Positions 33,993 to 41,300 of a DNA stretch of 64,000 bases are shown one piece after another. A program made the translations under genes and the position numbers. The notes under the pieces are model-generated. The model was not told the DNA's origin. It did not search any database and was given only the letters and a program-made list of their open reading frames with translations. The DNA comes from Micromonospora alfalfae. Lineage in GTDB: Bacteria > Actinomycetota > Actinomycetes > Mycobacteriales > Micromonosporaceae. The DNA is taken from assembly GCF_022230925.1 (NCBI RefSeq), contig NZ_JAKKFH010000027.1, positions 101,000 to 164,999 on the forward strand, written 5' to 3'. The first letter of the stretch is position 1, and each line of letters opens with the position of its first letter.

Positions 33993-34892
33993 TCACCGCA
34001 CCAGCAGATCGATGACGCCCGTCAGGTCCTCCTCGCCTCCGCCCTCCGCCAGGCGGCGGCGCATCAGGTCGAAGTAGGGGAGGAGCAGTTCGGGGCTGAC
34101 ACCCTGCTGCTCGGCGGTGCTCAGAAAGGTGGGTGTGCCGGCCACCTGCATGGCGAGAGGGGAGACGACCCCCTTTGTGTAGTCCCCGCTGCGCAGTTGG
34201 TCGGCGGTCTGGTGAACCGCCGGGACCATCGCGACGAGCCAGTCGGCGAGCAGTGGGGCAAGTGCCGCCGGCTCGATGTCCTCCCGACGGATCAGGGCGA
34301 AGGCGTGCGCGACCCCGGCGAACATCCCGTACATGGCGCTGAGGAGAGCCACGTCGTGCAGTGCCGCGAAGCCCGCGTCCTCGCCGACGTAGGTGGTGTC
34401 GACCGGGACGCCCAGCGTCTCCCGGTGCCGTTCGTAGAGCGCCCGCGAGCCGCTGTAGAAGACGTAGCCGCCGGCGTCCGGGACACCGATCATCGGCGGG
34501 ACAGCCATGATTCCACCGTCCAGGTACAGCGCGCCGCGGCTGCGGGCCCACGCCGCGCGGGCGCGGGCCTGGGCAGGGGTGCTGGTGGTCAGGTTGACCA
34601 GATCTCGGCCGGCCAGATCCACACCGGCCAGCACCTCGTCGACAGCACTGTCGTCCAACAGGCAGACGACGACCAGGGTGCTCGCCGCGACCGCCTGAGC
34701 GGCGTTGCCGGCGACCCTTGCCCCGTCGGGCGCGAGCGCTGCGGCGCGGGCCGGCGTGCGGTTCCAGACGGTGAGGGGGTAGCCGGCGGCAAGCCAGGCG
34801 CGGGTCAGCGCGGTACCCATCGCGCCGAGTCCCAGCATCGTGACGGAGGGCTTCTCCACAGTGTTCGGTTCCATGCCGATTAGGCTGGTCAT
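33993..34892 (-). CDS. Imine-reductase-like NAD(P)-dependent oxidoreductase
   Basis: 299 residues. N-terminal Rossmann domain VTMLGLGAMGTALTRAWLAAGYPLTVWNRTPARAAAL with the Arg that favours NADPH, then LDGGIMAVPPMIG and the C-terminal helical domain with SPLAMQVAGTP. It belongs to the beta-hydroxyacid dehydrogenase superfamily close to imine reductases. ATG 34892 is preferred because GGGGG lies just upstream; ATG 34874 is the alternative. Divergent from an HxlR gene across a palindrome, so probably its regulated target; the pair recalls electrophile-inducible reductases. Confidence 0.82.
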   Translation of the reverse strand: MTSLIGMEPNTVEKPSVTMLGLGAMGTALTRAWLAAGYPLTVWNRTPARAAALAPDGARVAGNAAQAVAASTLVVVCLLDDSAVDEVLAGVDLAGRDLVNLTTSTPAQARARAAWARSRGALYLDGGIMAVPPMIGVPDAGGYVFYSGSRALYERHRETLGVPVDTTYVGEDAGFAALHDVALLSAMYGMFAGVAHAFALIRREDIEPAALAPLLADWLVAMVPAVHQTADQLRSGDYTKGVVSPLAMQVAGTPTFLSTAEQQGVSPELLLPYFDLMRRRLAEGGGEEDLTGVIDLLVR

Positions 34893-34911
34893 CGGCCCCC
34901 AGATGATCAAG

Positions 34912-34931
34912 CACGCACTTCGGAGTGCGTG
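34912..34931. promoter_or_regulatory. Candidate HxlR operator
   Basis: Perfect 8-bp inverted repeat CACGCACT (34912-34919) / AGTGCGTG (34924-34931) with a 4-base spacer in the 77-bp gap between the divergent reductase and HxlR genes. Confidence 0.5.
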
Positions 34932-34969
34932 GTTACCCCAAGGTGAGCGAGCACGTCGGAGGGGTGGGT

Positions 34970-35332
34970 ATGGCGACGTTGAACCGGCCGGGCACCGCAG
35001 ACGGACACGCCTGCGGTATCGACACCGCGATGGAGGTGATCGGAGGCAGGTGGAAGGTGCTGATCCTCTGGGCGCTTCGCGAGCACCCCCTGCGTCGCTT
35101 CGGCGAGCTGCGTCGACTGCTTCCGGGGATCACCGAGAAGGTGCTGGCCTCTCACCTACGGGAGATGGAAGCGGACGGCGTCGTGCGCCGCGTCTCGTAC
35201 GACGAGGTGCCGCCCCGCGTCGAGTATTCGTTGACCGAGGACGGCATTCGCCTCAACGACGCCCTCGAGCCACTGGCCGCCTGGGGGCGCGACCGGTCGA
35301 CCGGCCCACGGTCGCGGGACGAGCCGGCGTAG
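34970..35332 (+). CDS. HxlR-family transcriptional regulator
   Basis: 120 residues. Typical HxlR winged helix: CGIDTAMEVIGGRWKVLILWALREHPLRRFGELRRLLPGITEKVLASHLREMEADGVVRRVSYDEVPPRVEYSLTEDG. The cysteine in HACGID sits where redox-sensing HxlR/DUF24 proteins carry their reactive thiol, so it may respond to oxidants or electrophiles. ATG 34970 has GGAGGGG upstream; the frame continues 15 codons further to a GTG at 34925 that overlaps the operator and is unlikely. Confidence 0.9.
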   Translation: MATLNRPGTADGHACGIDTAMEVIGGRWKVLILWALREHPLRRFGELRRLLPGITEKVLASHLREMEADGVVRRVSYDEVPPRVEYSLTEDGIRLNDALEPLAAWGRDRSTGPRSRDEPA

Positions 35333-35361
35333 TGCTCCTGCGTGACCTCGCCGAACGGCAA

Positions 35362-35395
35362 CGGCCCGTGCCTCCTCCTTGGGGGGCACGGGCCG
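35362..35395. terminator. Hairpin between convergent genes
   Basis: CGGCCCGTGCC (35362-35372) pairs perfectly with GGCACGGGCCG (35385-35395), 12-base loop. Confidence 0.7.
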
Positions 35396-35410
35396 GTCCA
35401 CGTCTGTCGT

Positions 35411-35617
35411 CTACTTGGAAGGCTCGGGCAGCTTGCAGTCGACCTTCGGGTTGGCGCCGATGTAGTTCAACGGCCCGGCCACGATGGTGACCAGGATCGT
35501 GCCGGCCTCGGCGCAGTTGGTGTCGTCGCCGCTGTAGTAACCGCGCTGGCCAGCGGCGATGGCGCCGATCACCAACCAGATCACGACGATGACTCCGAGA
35601 ATCGAGGTGCCGCGCAT
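35411..35617 (-). CDS. Small single-span membrane protein
   Basis: 68 residues: one transmembrane helix (SILGVIVVIWLVIGAIAAGQ) then an extracytoplasmic tail with two cysteines (DDTNCAEAG and PKVDCKLPE) that could form a disulfide. ATG 35617 has an excellent AGGAGGCAGCG site, which supports a real gene. I recognise it as a common small actinobacterial membrane protein type without a known role. Confidence 0.75.
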   Translation of the reverse strand: MRGTSILGVIVVIWLVIGAIAAGQRGYYSGDDTNCAEAGTILVTIVAGPLNYIGANPKVDCKLPEPSK

Positions 35618-35869
35618 CGCTGCCTCCTGAGGTATGTGGTGGATCTGAGGTGCAGCCGTTGTACCCAATCGCGTCGCGCCGCTAACGGTTGCGTGCCAGG
35701 ACCCCCGCCGGATCCCCCATCCGGCCGATGCCGTCCGCCGTTGTGTACCGCCCGGGCATCCGCCGCCCGCACCGGGTAGCGCCTGTCGGCTATCGGATCG
35801 GCGACCGACCTCGCCGTCATCCGGGTGAGTGGACGTAGAACTGCCTCACGGCCCCGCCGAGGAGGACTC

Positions 35870-36697
35870 ATGGACGCCCCGACACCGCCCCTGTACATCG
35901 ACCGCCCCGAGGACGTCGCGGTCGCGGCCCGCGCGCTTGCTGGCGGCGCGATCGTCGCGGCGGCGTTCGCCAACTTCTACGTCATCGTGACGCGTCCCGA
36001 CGCGGCCGCCGTACGCCGGGTCAACCTGGCCAAGGGCCGACCGGTGCACCAGGTCGGCAGCATCACCACAGCGATCGGCCGGATCCCCGGGATGTTCGAC
36101 TGGACACGGATCTCACCGCGGTTGCCGGTCGGTCGGGTGCGGGCGCTGATGGACGCCCTCTACGGGGCCGGGCCGTTCGGCTTCCGCGGGCCGGCGGCGG
36201 ACCGGCTCCCCGAGCACCTCACCCAGATCGACCAGGGGATGCGGACCACCCAGGTGATCGCACCGGGGCTGACCTGCCCGTCCAACGCCTTCTTCGAGCG
36301 GGCGCTCGCCGAGACCGGAACGGATCATCTCTACATCACCTCGGCGAACCGCTCCCGGCATCTCACGGGCGCGGCGGAGGAGCCGGCGCACTGGAAGGCG
36401 GGCGCTCTCGCGGCCGACTTCGCCCACCTCGACGATCTGGTGGTGCTGGTCCACCGGGACGAGGCCGCGGCCCGCGCCGCGTACCCGGGCTATCTCACCA
36501 CCTCGGTCACCCTGCTCTCGTTCCACGCGCCGGAGGGCGACCTCGAAGAACCGCCGGTGCTCACGGTGGACCGGCACGGATCGCTGCACCTGGACGACGT
36601 TCGCCGCGCAGCCGCGCCACTCGGTCTGCAGGTGCGCCTGGCCGGAGGCGCCCGGGACCGGTTGCAGGTCCGGGAGTACGCCGGGGCACTGGTGTGA
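35870..36697 (+). CDS. Sua5/YciO/YrdC-family protein
   Basis: 275 residues with the YrdC fold: GGAIVAAAFANFYVIVTRPDAAAVRRVNLAKGRP for the opening strand-helix and the KGRP nucleotide-site signature, a Ser/Thr-rich segment, and YITSANRSRHLTG for the SAN-x-S motif. YrdC domains bind ATP and bicarbonate/threonine to make threonylcarbamoyl-AMP or act as carbamoyl transferases. This protein departs from canonical tRNA-modifying TsaC in the HQVG region, suggesting a special role. ATG 35870 follows GAGGAGGAC. Its stop overlaps the start of the maleate-isomerase-like gene. Confidence 0.75.
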   Translation: MDAPTPPLYIDRPEDVAVAARALAGGAIVAAAFANFYVIVTRPDAAAVRRVNLAKGRPVHQVGSITTAIGRIPGMFDWTRISPRLPVGRVRALMDALYGAGPFGFRGPAADRLPEHLTQIDQGMRTTQVIAPGLTCPSNAFFERALAETGTDHLYITSANRSRHLTGAAEEPAHWKAGALAADFAHLDDLVVLVHRDEAAARAAYPGYLTTSVTLLSFHAPEGDLEEPPVLTVDRHGSLHLDDVRRAAAPLGLQVRLAGGARDRLQVREYAGALV

Positions 36698-37452
36698 GCG
36701 GCTATCGCATCGGCCTGGTGGTACCCAGTTCCAACACCACAATGGAAACCGAGATCCCGGCGATGCTGCGCCGACGCGAGGTCGTCGATCCGACGGTCCG
36801 GTTCACCACCCACTCCAGCCGGGTACGGCTGCGTCAGGTGAGCGCCGACGAGTTGGCCCGGATGAACCGCTCCGCCCTGCGGTGTGCCGCGGAGTTGGCC
36901 GACGCCCGCTGCGACGTGCTCGCGTACGCCTGTCTGGTGGCGGTGATGTGCGAGGGCGCCGGCGCGCACGAGCGGGCCGAGCGGCGGTTGGGCCGCGCCG
37001 CCGGTCGCGCCGGGCACGACATGCCGGTGGTGACCAGTGCCGGCGCGCTGGTCGCCGGGCTGCGGGCGCTGGGTGCCCGCCGGGTGGCACTGATCGCGCC
37101 GTACCTTCCGCCGTTGACCGCGACGGTTGCCGCCTACCTCGCCGCGTACGGCGTACAGGTGACCGACGCGGTGAGCCTCTGCGAGCCGGACAACGTCGCG
37201 GTCGGGCGCATCCCTGCGGCGAGTCTGGTCGAGCTGGCCGCTCGTCTGGACGTGACCGACGTGGACGCGGTGGTCCTCTCCGCCTGCGTGCAGCTGCCGT
37301 CGTTGGCGGCCGTGCCGCAGGTGGAGGCCCGTCTCGGCCGCCCGGTGCTCACCGCGGCGACGGCGACGGTGCACCAACTGCTCACCGGTCTGGGTGTCGA
37401 GCCGTACGTGCCCGACGCGGGCCGGCTGTTGGCCGGCTCGGTTCCGCTGTGA
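36694..37452 (+). CDS. Maleate isomerase / Asp-Glu racemase superfamily enzyme
   Basis: 252 residues. IGLVVPSSNTTMETEIPAML is the maleate cis-trans isomerase / arylmalonate decarboxylase opening, and the two catalytic cysteines are present in DVLAYACLVAVM and VVLSACVQLPS. Maleate isomerase converts maleate to fumarate; related enzymes racemise or decarboxylate. GTG 36694 overlaps the YrdC-like stop (GTGA), so the two are translated together. No nicotinate-degradation genes are near, so the natural substrate is open. Confidence 0.82.
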   Translation: MSGYRIGLVVPSSNTTMETEIPAMLRRREVVDPTVRFTTHSSRVRLRQVSADELARMNRSALRCAAELADARCDVLAYACLVAVMCEGAGAHERAERRLGRAAGRAGHDMPVVTSAGALVAGLRALGARRVALIAPYLPPLTATVAAYLAAYGVQVTDAVSLCEPDNVAVGRIPAASLVELAARLDVTDVDAVVLSACVQLPSLAAVPQVEARLGRPVLTAATATVHQLLTGLGVEPYVPDAGRLLAGSVPL

Positions 37453-37465
37453 ATGGCGGGTTGGC

Positions 37466-38674
37466 TCAGTGCGGTGGTGACGGGGCCTCTGGCGCCTTGC
37501 CGTGGCTACGCCGGAAGTCCGCGTAGGCCACGCCGGCCAGCACCAGCAGCCCACCGAGGGAGGCGAACCCCGGCGGCAGGTACAGCAGGCCGGGCGCGAT
37601 GGTCAGCAGCGCCAGGATCCCGCCGGGCCGGGACCACGACACCCGGCTGAACACCTCGTACTCGAAGGAGGCCCGGCCGGCCAGGAAGAGCGCCGGTCCG
37701 CCGAGGATCACCGCCAGCCAGGCGGGTGGGGTCCGCCCGGTCGGCTCGTGCAGCACCAGGTGGAAGCCGGACGCGGTGGTGACCACGCCGGCGATCATCA
37801 ACAGATGGGTGTACGGGGCGCTGAACAGGAACTTGCTGGGTGACTGGGCCGCCTTGATGGCGGTCGGCAGCAGCTCGCCGGACTTGTGCACGTAGATCCG
37901 CCAGAGCAGCAGGGTGGTCAGGAACGCCACCGCGAACGCTCCGATGTTCTCGGCCTCGGTGTGCTCCATGCTGAACATGGTGCCGATCGTCAGGATGGCG
38001 TCGCCGAGCGCGATGATGAAGAACTGCTGGTAGCGCTCGGAGAGATGCTCCGCAGTGACGTTGCGCTGCTTCTCGGGCACCACCCCGAGCCCCGGCACCG
38101 GGTACGCGAGCCGGAAGCCGAGGTAGTCGATGGCGAGCGCGATGGCCCAGCACGCGATCCGGGCGTCCCCGCTGACGAAGGCGCCGATGAGCCACGGGAT
38201 CGCCGAGACGACGAACCAGAGGAAGATGCGGGCCGCCCGACGCTGGGTCTGCGGTTGGCGGCGTACCGCCGGCATCAGGAACAGTCCGCGCCCCAGGTGG
38301 ATCGCCACGTACGCTCCGGCGAAGACGACCCCCCGGGCGTTGAACGCCTCCGGGATCGCCGTGGTCATCAGCAGCGCGCCGAACATCACGGCGCTGATCA
38401 ACAGCTTGATCTCGGTGCGTTCCGGGTCGTACAGGTCGGTGACCAGCGTGGTGATCGCCCAGGTCCACCAGACGGCGGCCAGCATGATCAGTGCTTCGGC
38501 GGCTCGGTGCCAGTCGAGCTGGTCGACCATTGCTCGCGAGATGAGCGCGAGCGCGACCACGTACACCAGGTCGAAGAAGAGTTCGAGGAGGGTGACCCGG
38601 CGTGAGGCCTCCGGGTCGCGCACCGGGGGGCGGCTGGCTCGTGGCGATCCGGGCTCCGGCGCGGCGAGGTGCAC
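37466..38674 (-). CDS. Low-temperature requirement A (LtrA) family membrane protein
   Basis: 402 residues and about 12 predicted helices. VTLLELFFDLVYVVALALISRAM is the LtrA signature at the first helix; LSERYQQFFIIALGDAILTIG with the acidic residues is the second conserved block. Function is unknown beyond a cold-growth phenotype in Listeria. GTG 38674 has CAGGAGTG upstream. Confidence 0.9.
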   Translation of the reverse strand: MHLAAPEPGSPRASRPPVRDPEASRRVTLLELFFDLVYVVALALISRAMVDQLDWHRAAEALIMLAAVWWTWAITTLVTDLYDPERTEIKLLISAVMFGALLMTTAIPEAFNARGVVFAGAYVAIHLGRGLFLMPAVRRQPQTQRRAARIFLWFVVSAIPWLIGAFVSGDARIACWAIALAIDYLGFRLAYPVPGLGVVPEKQRNVTAEHLSERYQQFFIIALGDAILTIGTMFSMEHTEAENIGAFAVAFLTTLLLWRIYVHKSGELLPTAIKAAQSPSKFLFSAPYTHLLMIAGVVTTASGFHLVLHEPTGRTPPAWLAVILGGPALFLAGRASFEYEVFSRVSWSRPGGILALLTIAPGLLYLPPGFASLGGLLVLAGVAYADFRRSHGKAPEAPSPPH

Positions 38675-38800
38675 GGGTCACTCCTGCGAACCGCTCGACT
38701 CGACGGACCTGTCCGGTCCACCTGTACGGACGGTAACGAGCGGGGGAGCGCGGGAGCCCGCGTTCGCCCGCTCGTCCCCCGACCGGGTTGTGTCGGGTGG

Positions 38801-39757
38801 TTACCCCGCTTGCGGGGATGTCGACGGCTTCTCGCCACCACGGGGGGCGGCGAGGGCGTCGACCAGGCGGCGGGCCGAGCCGGCCAGGTTCCATCGTTGG
38901 GCCAGCTCGAGCAGCCGGTCCGGGTCGGCCGGCGCGCTCGGCAGCGCGGTGGGCAGCTCCGGCAGGGGCACGTCCAGGGCGACCCGGACCACAGTCGGCG
39001 CGACGCCCAGGTAGTCGCGGGCCGCGACCAGCTTGGCGCGCAGGCCCGGCGCGAAGGACGAGTCGGAGTCGTCGAGCGCGGCCAGGATGCCGGCGATGCT
39101 GCCGTACCGCTCGATCAGCCGGGCGGCGGTCTTGTCGCCGACGCCTGCCACCCCGGGCAACCCGTCACTAGGGTCGCCGCGCAGCGCGGCGAAGTCGGCG
39201 TACCGGTCGGCGGGCACGCCGTAGCGGGCCCGCACGGCGGCGTCGTCGCAGTCGTCGAGCTTGGCGACGCCGCGCCCGACGTAGAGCAGTCGGACCGGTC
39301 GGGCGTCGTCGACGAGTTGGAACAGGTCGCGGTCGCCGGAGACCACCTCGACCGGGCCGGGCTGGGTCACCGAGAGGGTGCCGAGCACGTCGTCCGCCTC
39401 GTAGCCGGTCGCGCCGACGGCGGTGATGCCCACCGCGGTCAGCACCTCCAGGATCATCGGCACCTGCGGGGAGAGGGTGTCCGGAACGATCTCGCCGCCC
39501 TGCGGGGCGACCCGGTGCGCCTTGTATGACGGCAGCAGGTCGACCCGCCAGGCCGGGCGCCAGTCGTAGTCCAGTGCGCAGATCATCCGGTCGGCGCCCC
39601 GCACCCGGATCAGGGTGGCGAGCATGTCGAGGAAGCCGCGCACCGCGTTGACCGGGGTGCCGTCCTCGGCCTTGGCGGCGGACTCCGGGATGCCGAAGTA
39701 GGCCCGGAAGTAGAGGCTGGCTGCGTCGATCAACAGGATCGGGGGTCGGTGTGCCAC
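38801..39757 (-). CDS. Stand-alone 5'-3' exonuclease (PolI N-terminal type)
   Basis: 318 residues. ILLIDAASLYFRAYFG gives the first metal Asp; RMICALDYDWRPAWRVDLLPSYKAHR the helical arch with conserved Arg/Lys; GYEADDVLGTL and VEVVSGDRDLFQLV the central acidic cluster; GDPSDGLPGVAGVGDKTAARLIERYGS the helix-3-turn-helix DNA clamp. It would trim 5' flaps or RNA primers. Actinobacteria often carry such a protein besides polA. GTG 39757 has no good ribosome site. Confidence 0.92.
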   Translation of the reverse strand: MAHRPPILLIDAASLYFRAYFGIPESAAKAEDGTPVNAVRGFLDMLATLIRVRGADRMICALDYDWRPAWRVDLLPSYKAHRVAPQGGEIVPDTLSPQVPMILEVLTAVGITAVGATGYEADDVLGTLSVTQPGPVEVVSGDRDLFQLVDDARPVRLLYVGRGVAKLDDCDDAAVRARYGVPADRYADFAALRGDPSDGLPGVAGVGDKTAARLIERYGSIAGILAALDDSDSSFAPGLRAKLVAARDYLGVAPTVVRVALDVPLPELPTALPSAPADPDRLLELAQRWNLAGSARRLVDALAAPRGGEKPSTSPQAG

Positions 39758-39817
39758 GCCGGACAGCCTGGCACAACCGTCCGACGATCTGGCGTACGCC
39801 CGGCCGCGCCGGTGCTG

Positions 39818-40045
39818 TCAGCGTCGCTCGTCGGGCTGGTAGACGGTCTCCCGCCGGGCCAGGTGCTGCACGATGTAGCTGGTCACCAGCAGCAGGATCG
39901 CCACCACCACCTCGACCCAGGCCGCGATGCCGTCGGCGACGGTGACGCCGATGATCAGCAGGACCAGGCCGACGAGGGCGAGCACCCCGGCCCACAGTTG
40001 GCGGCGACGGCGTGTCGCCACCCGATTCGCCTCGTTGCCTGCCAC
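39818..40045 (-). CDS. Small two-span membrane protein
   Basis: 75 residues: basic N-terminus (NRVATRRRRQL), helix LWAGVLALVGLVLLIIGVTV, loop, helix WVEVVVAILLLVTSYIVQ, then a charged tail. GTG 40045 has GGGAGGACCG upstream, which fixes the start. Function unknown. Confidence 0.7.
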   Translation of the reverse strand: MAGNEANRVATRRRRQLWAGVLALVGLVLLIIGVTVADGIAAWVEVVVAILLLVTSYIVQHLARRETVYQPDERR

Positions 40046-40347
40046 GTCGGTCCTCCCGGTCAGGTCGCCCGCGCGGGCGACCCGATCCCAGGCTAGGGCC
40101 GCGGGGACGCGCCTTGCCGGAAAACGACGGTGCGGGCTGGTCGCCGCGCGCCGTGGACTGCGTGGAGCGCGGTCAGCGTCACCGCGTCGACCGCCGACCC
40201 GACCCATGCCGGTCGTGCCGACGGTCCACCAGCGCCGGAACACCCCGGCCCGTTCGTCGACGTGCAGGTCGCCGACCCCCGTTCGCCGGGCCAGTGCATT
40301 CCAATCTGGAACCGACTATAGTCGGACGGAACCAACGGAGGTAGCCG
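40046..40347. promoter_or_regulatory. Intergenic region with two adjacent palindromes upstream of the HxlR-peroxiredoxin gene
   Basis: Most of the 302 bases show nothing. The last part holds TTCCA-ATC-TGGAA (40299-40311) directly followed by the perfect 14-bp palindrome CCGACTATAGTCGG (40312-40325), 22 bases before GTG 40348. Placement and symmetry fit an operator for the HxlR domain encoded downstream (autoregulation). Confidence 0.55.
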
Positions 40348-41235
40348 GTGCGGCGAGAGGATCTTGCCGATGCGGACTGCGGCATCGCGCAGGCGCTCGG
40401 CGTACTGGGGGACTGGTGGACCTTCCTCATCGTGCGTGACGTCGCCGGCGGGACGACCCGCTTCGACGCGCTCCAACGCGAGCTGGGCGTCAGCCGTCGG
40501 GCGCTGACCGAGCGCCTCACCGCCCTGGTTGAGCACGGTGTGCTGGAGCGCAGACCGTACTCGCGACACCCACCGCGGTACGACTATCTGCTCACCACGA
40601 GGGGCGAGGGGCTGTTGCCGGTGCTGATCGCGCTGCAGGACTGGGGAACGAGGCACCTGATGGGCGACGGTGACGTGACAGCGACGGCCGACGCCGGCTC
40701 GGCCGAGGCGCGCCGCGCGCACGACCTGGTCGGCCGACGGTTGCCCGAGGTCGTCCTGCCCGCCGCCGACGGGCAATCGGTGGCGGTGGCCGCGACGGAT
40801 GCGTGGACGGTCCTCTACCTGTTCCCCGGGGCGTACGCGCCGGGGACGCAGGGCTATCCGCCCGGCTGGGCGGAGATTCCCGGCGCCCGGGGGTGCACCC
40901 TGGAGTCGACCACGTACGCCAAGCGTCATCCGGACTTCGTGGCAGCAGGTGTCCGGGTGTACGGCGTCAGCACCCAGCGGCCCGACCAGCTCGCCGACTT
41001 CGCCGCGTACGCCGAACTGCCGTTCCCGCTGCTGTCGGACGAGGACGGTCGGCTGGGGGCGGGGCTGCTGCTGCCGGTGTTCCGCGCGAGTGGGATGACC
41101 CGGTTCAAGCGGCTGACCCTGCTGGTCGACCCGACGGCGGTGGTGCGGGCCGTGCAGTTCCCGGTGACCGACCCGGCCGGCTCGGTGCAGGAGATGCTCA
41201 CAGCGGTCGGTGAGCACGCGCGAGCCCCCGGCTGA
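40348..41235 (+). CDS. HxlR DNA-binding domain fused to a peroxiredoxin
   Basis: 295 residues. Residues 5-100 are an HxlR winged helix (CGIAQALGVLGDWWTFLIVRD, RFDALQRELGVSRRALTERLTALVEHGVLERRPY, RYDYLLTTRGEGLLPVL) with Cys11 at the usual redox-sensor position. Residues 122-290 are a thioredoxin-fold peroxiredoxin: LVGRRLPEVVLPAADGQ, VLYLFPGAYAPGTQGYPPGW, then IPGARGCTLEST with the peroxidatic Cys183; related enzymes have CTPQSC with a second Cys five residues on, absent here, so it would be a 1-Cys type. GTG 40348 has GGAGGTAG. A repressor with a built-in peroxide-reactive domain is an attractive sensor. Confidence 0.85.
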   Translation: MRREDLADADCGIAQALGVLGDWWTFLIVRDVAGGTTRFDALQRELGVSRRALTERLTALVEHGVLERRPYSRHPPRYDYLLTTRGEGLLPVLIALQDWGTRHLMGDGDVTATADAGSAEARRAHDLVGRRLPEVVLPAADGQSVAVAATDAWTVLYLFPGAYAPGTQGYPPGWAEIPGARGCTLESTTYAKRHPDFVAAGVRVYGVSTQRPDQLADFAAYAELPFPLLSDEDGRLGAGLLLPVFRASGMTRFKRLTLLVDPTAVVRAVQFPVTDPAGSVQEMLTAVGEHARAPG

Positions 41236-41260
41236 CGCCTTCGCGTCGACGACCGGGGGC
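41224..41260. terminator. Bidirectional hairpin between HxlR-peroxiredoxin and chitinase
   Basis: GCCCCCGG (41224-41231) with CCGGGGGC (41253-41260), plus inner pairing GACGC/GCGTC; it overlaps the end of the upstream gene. Confidence 0.6.
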
Positions 41261-41300
41261 CCTACGAGCCAGCTGGGCCGGGGACCCTGTGGGCGCGGCG

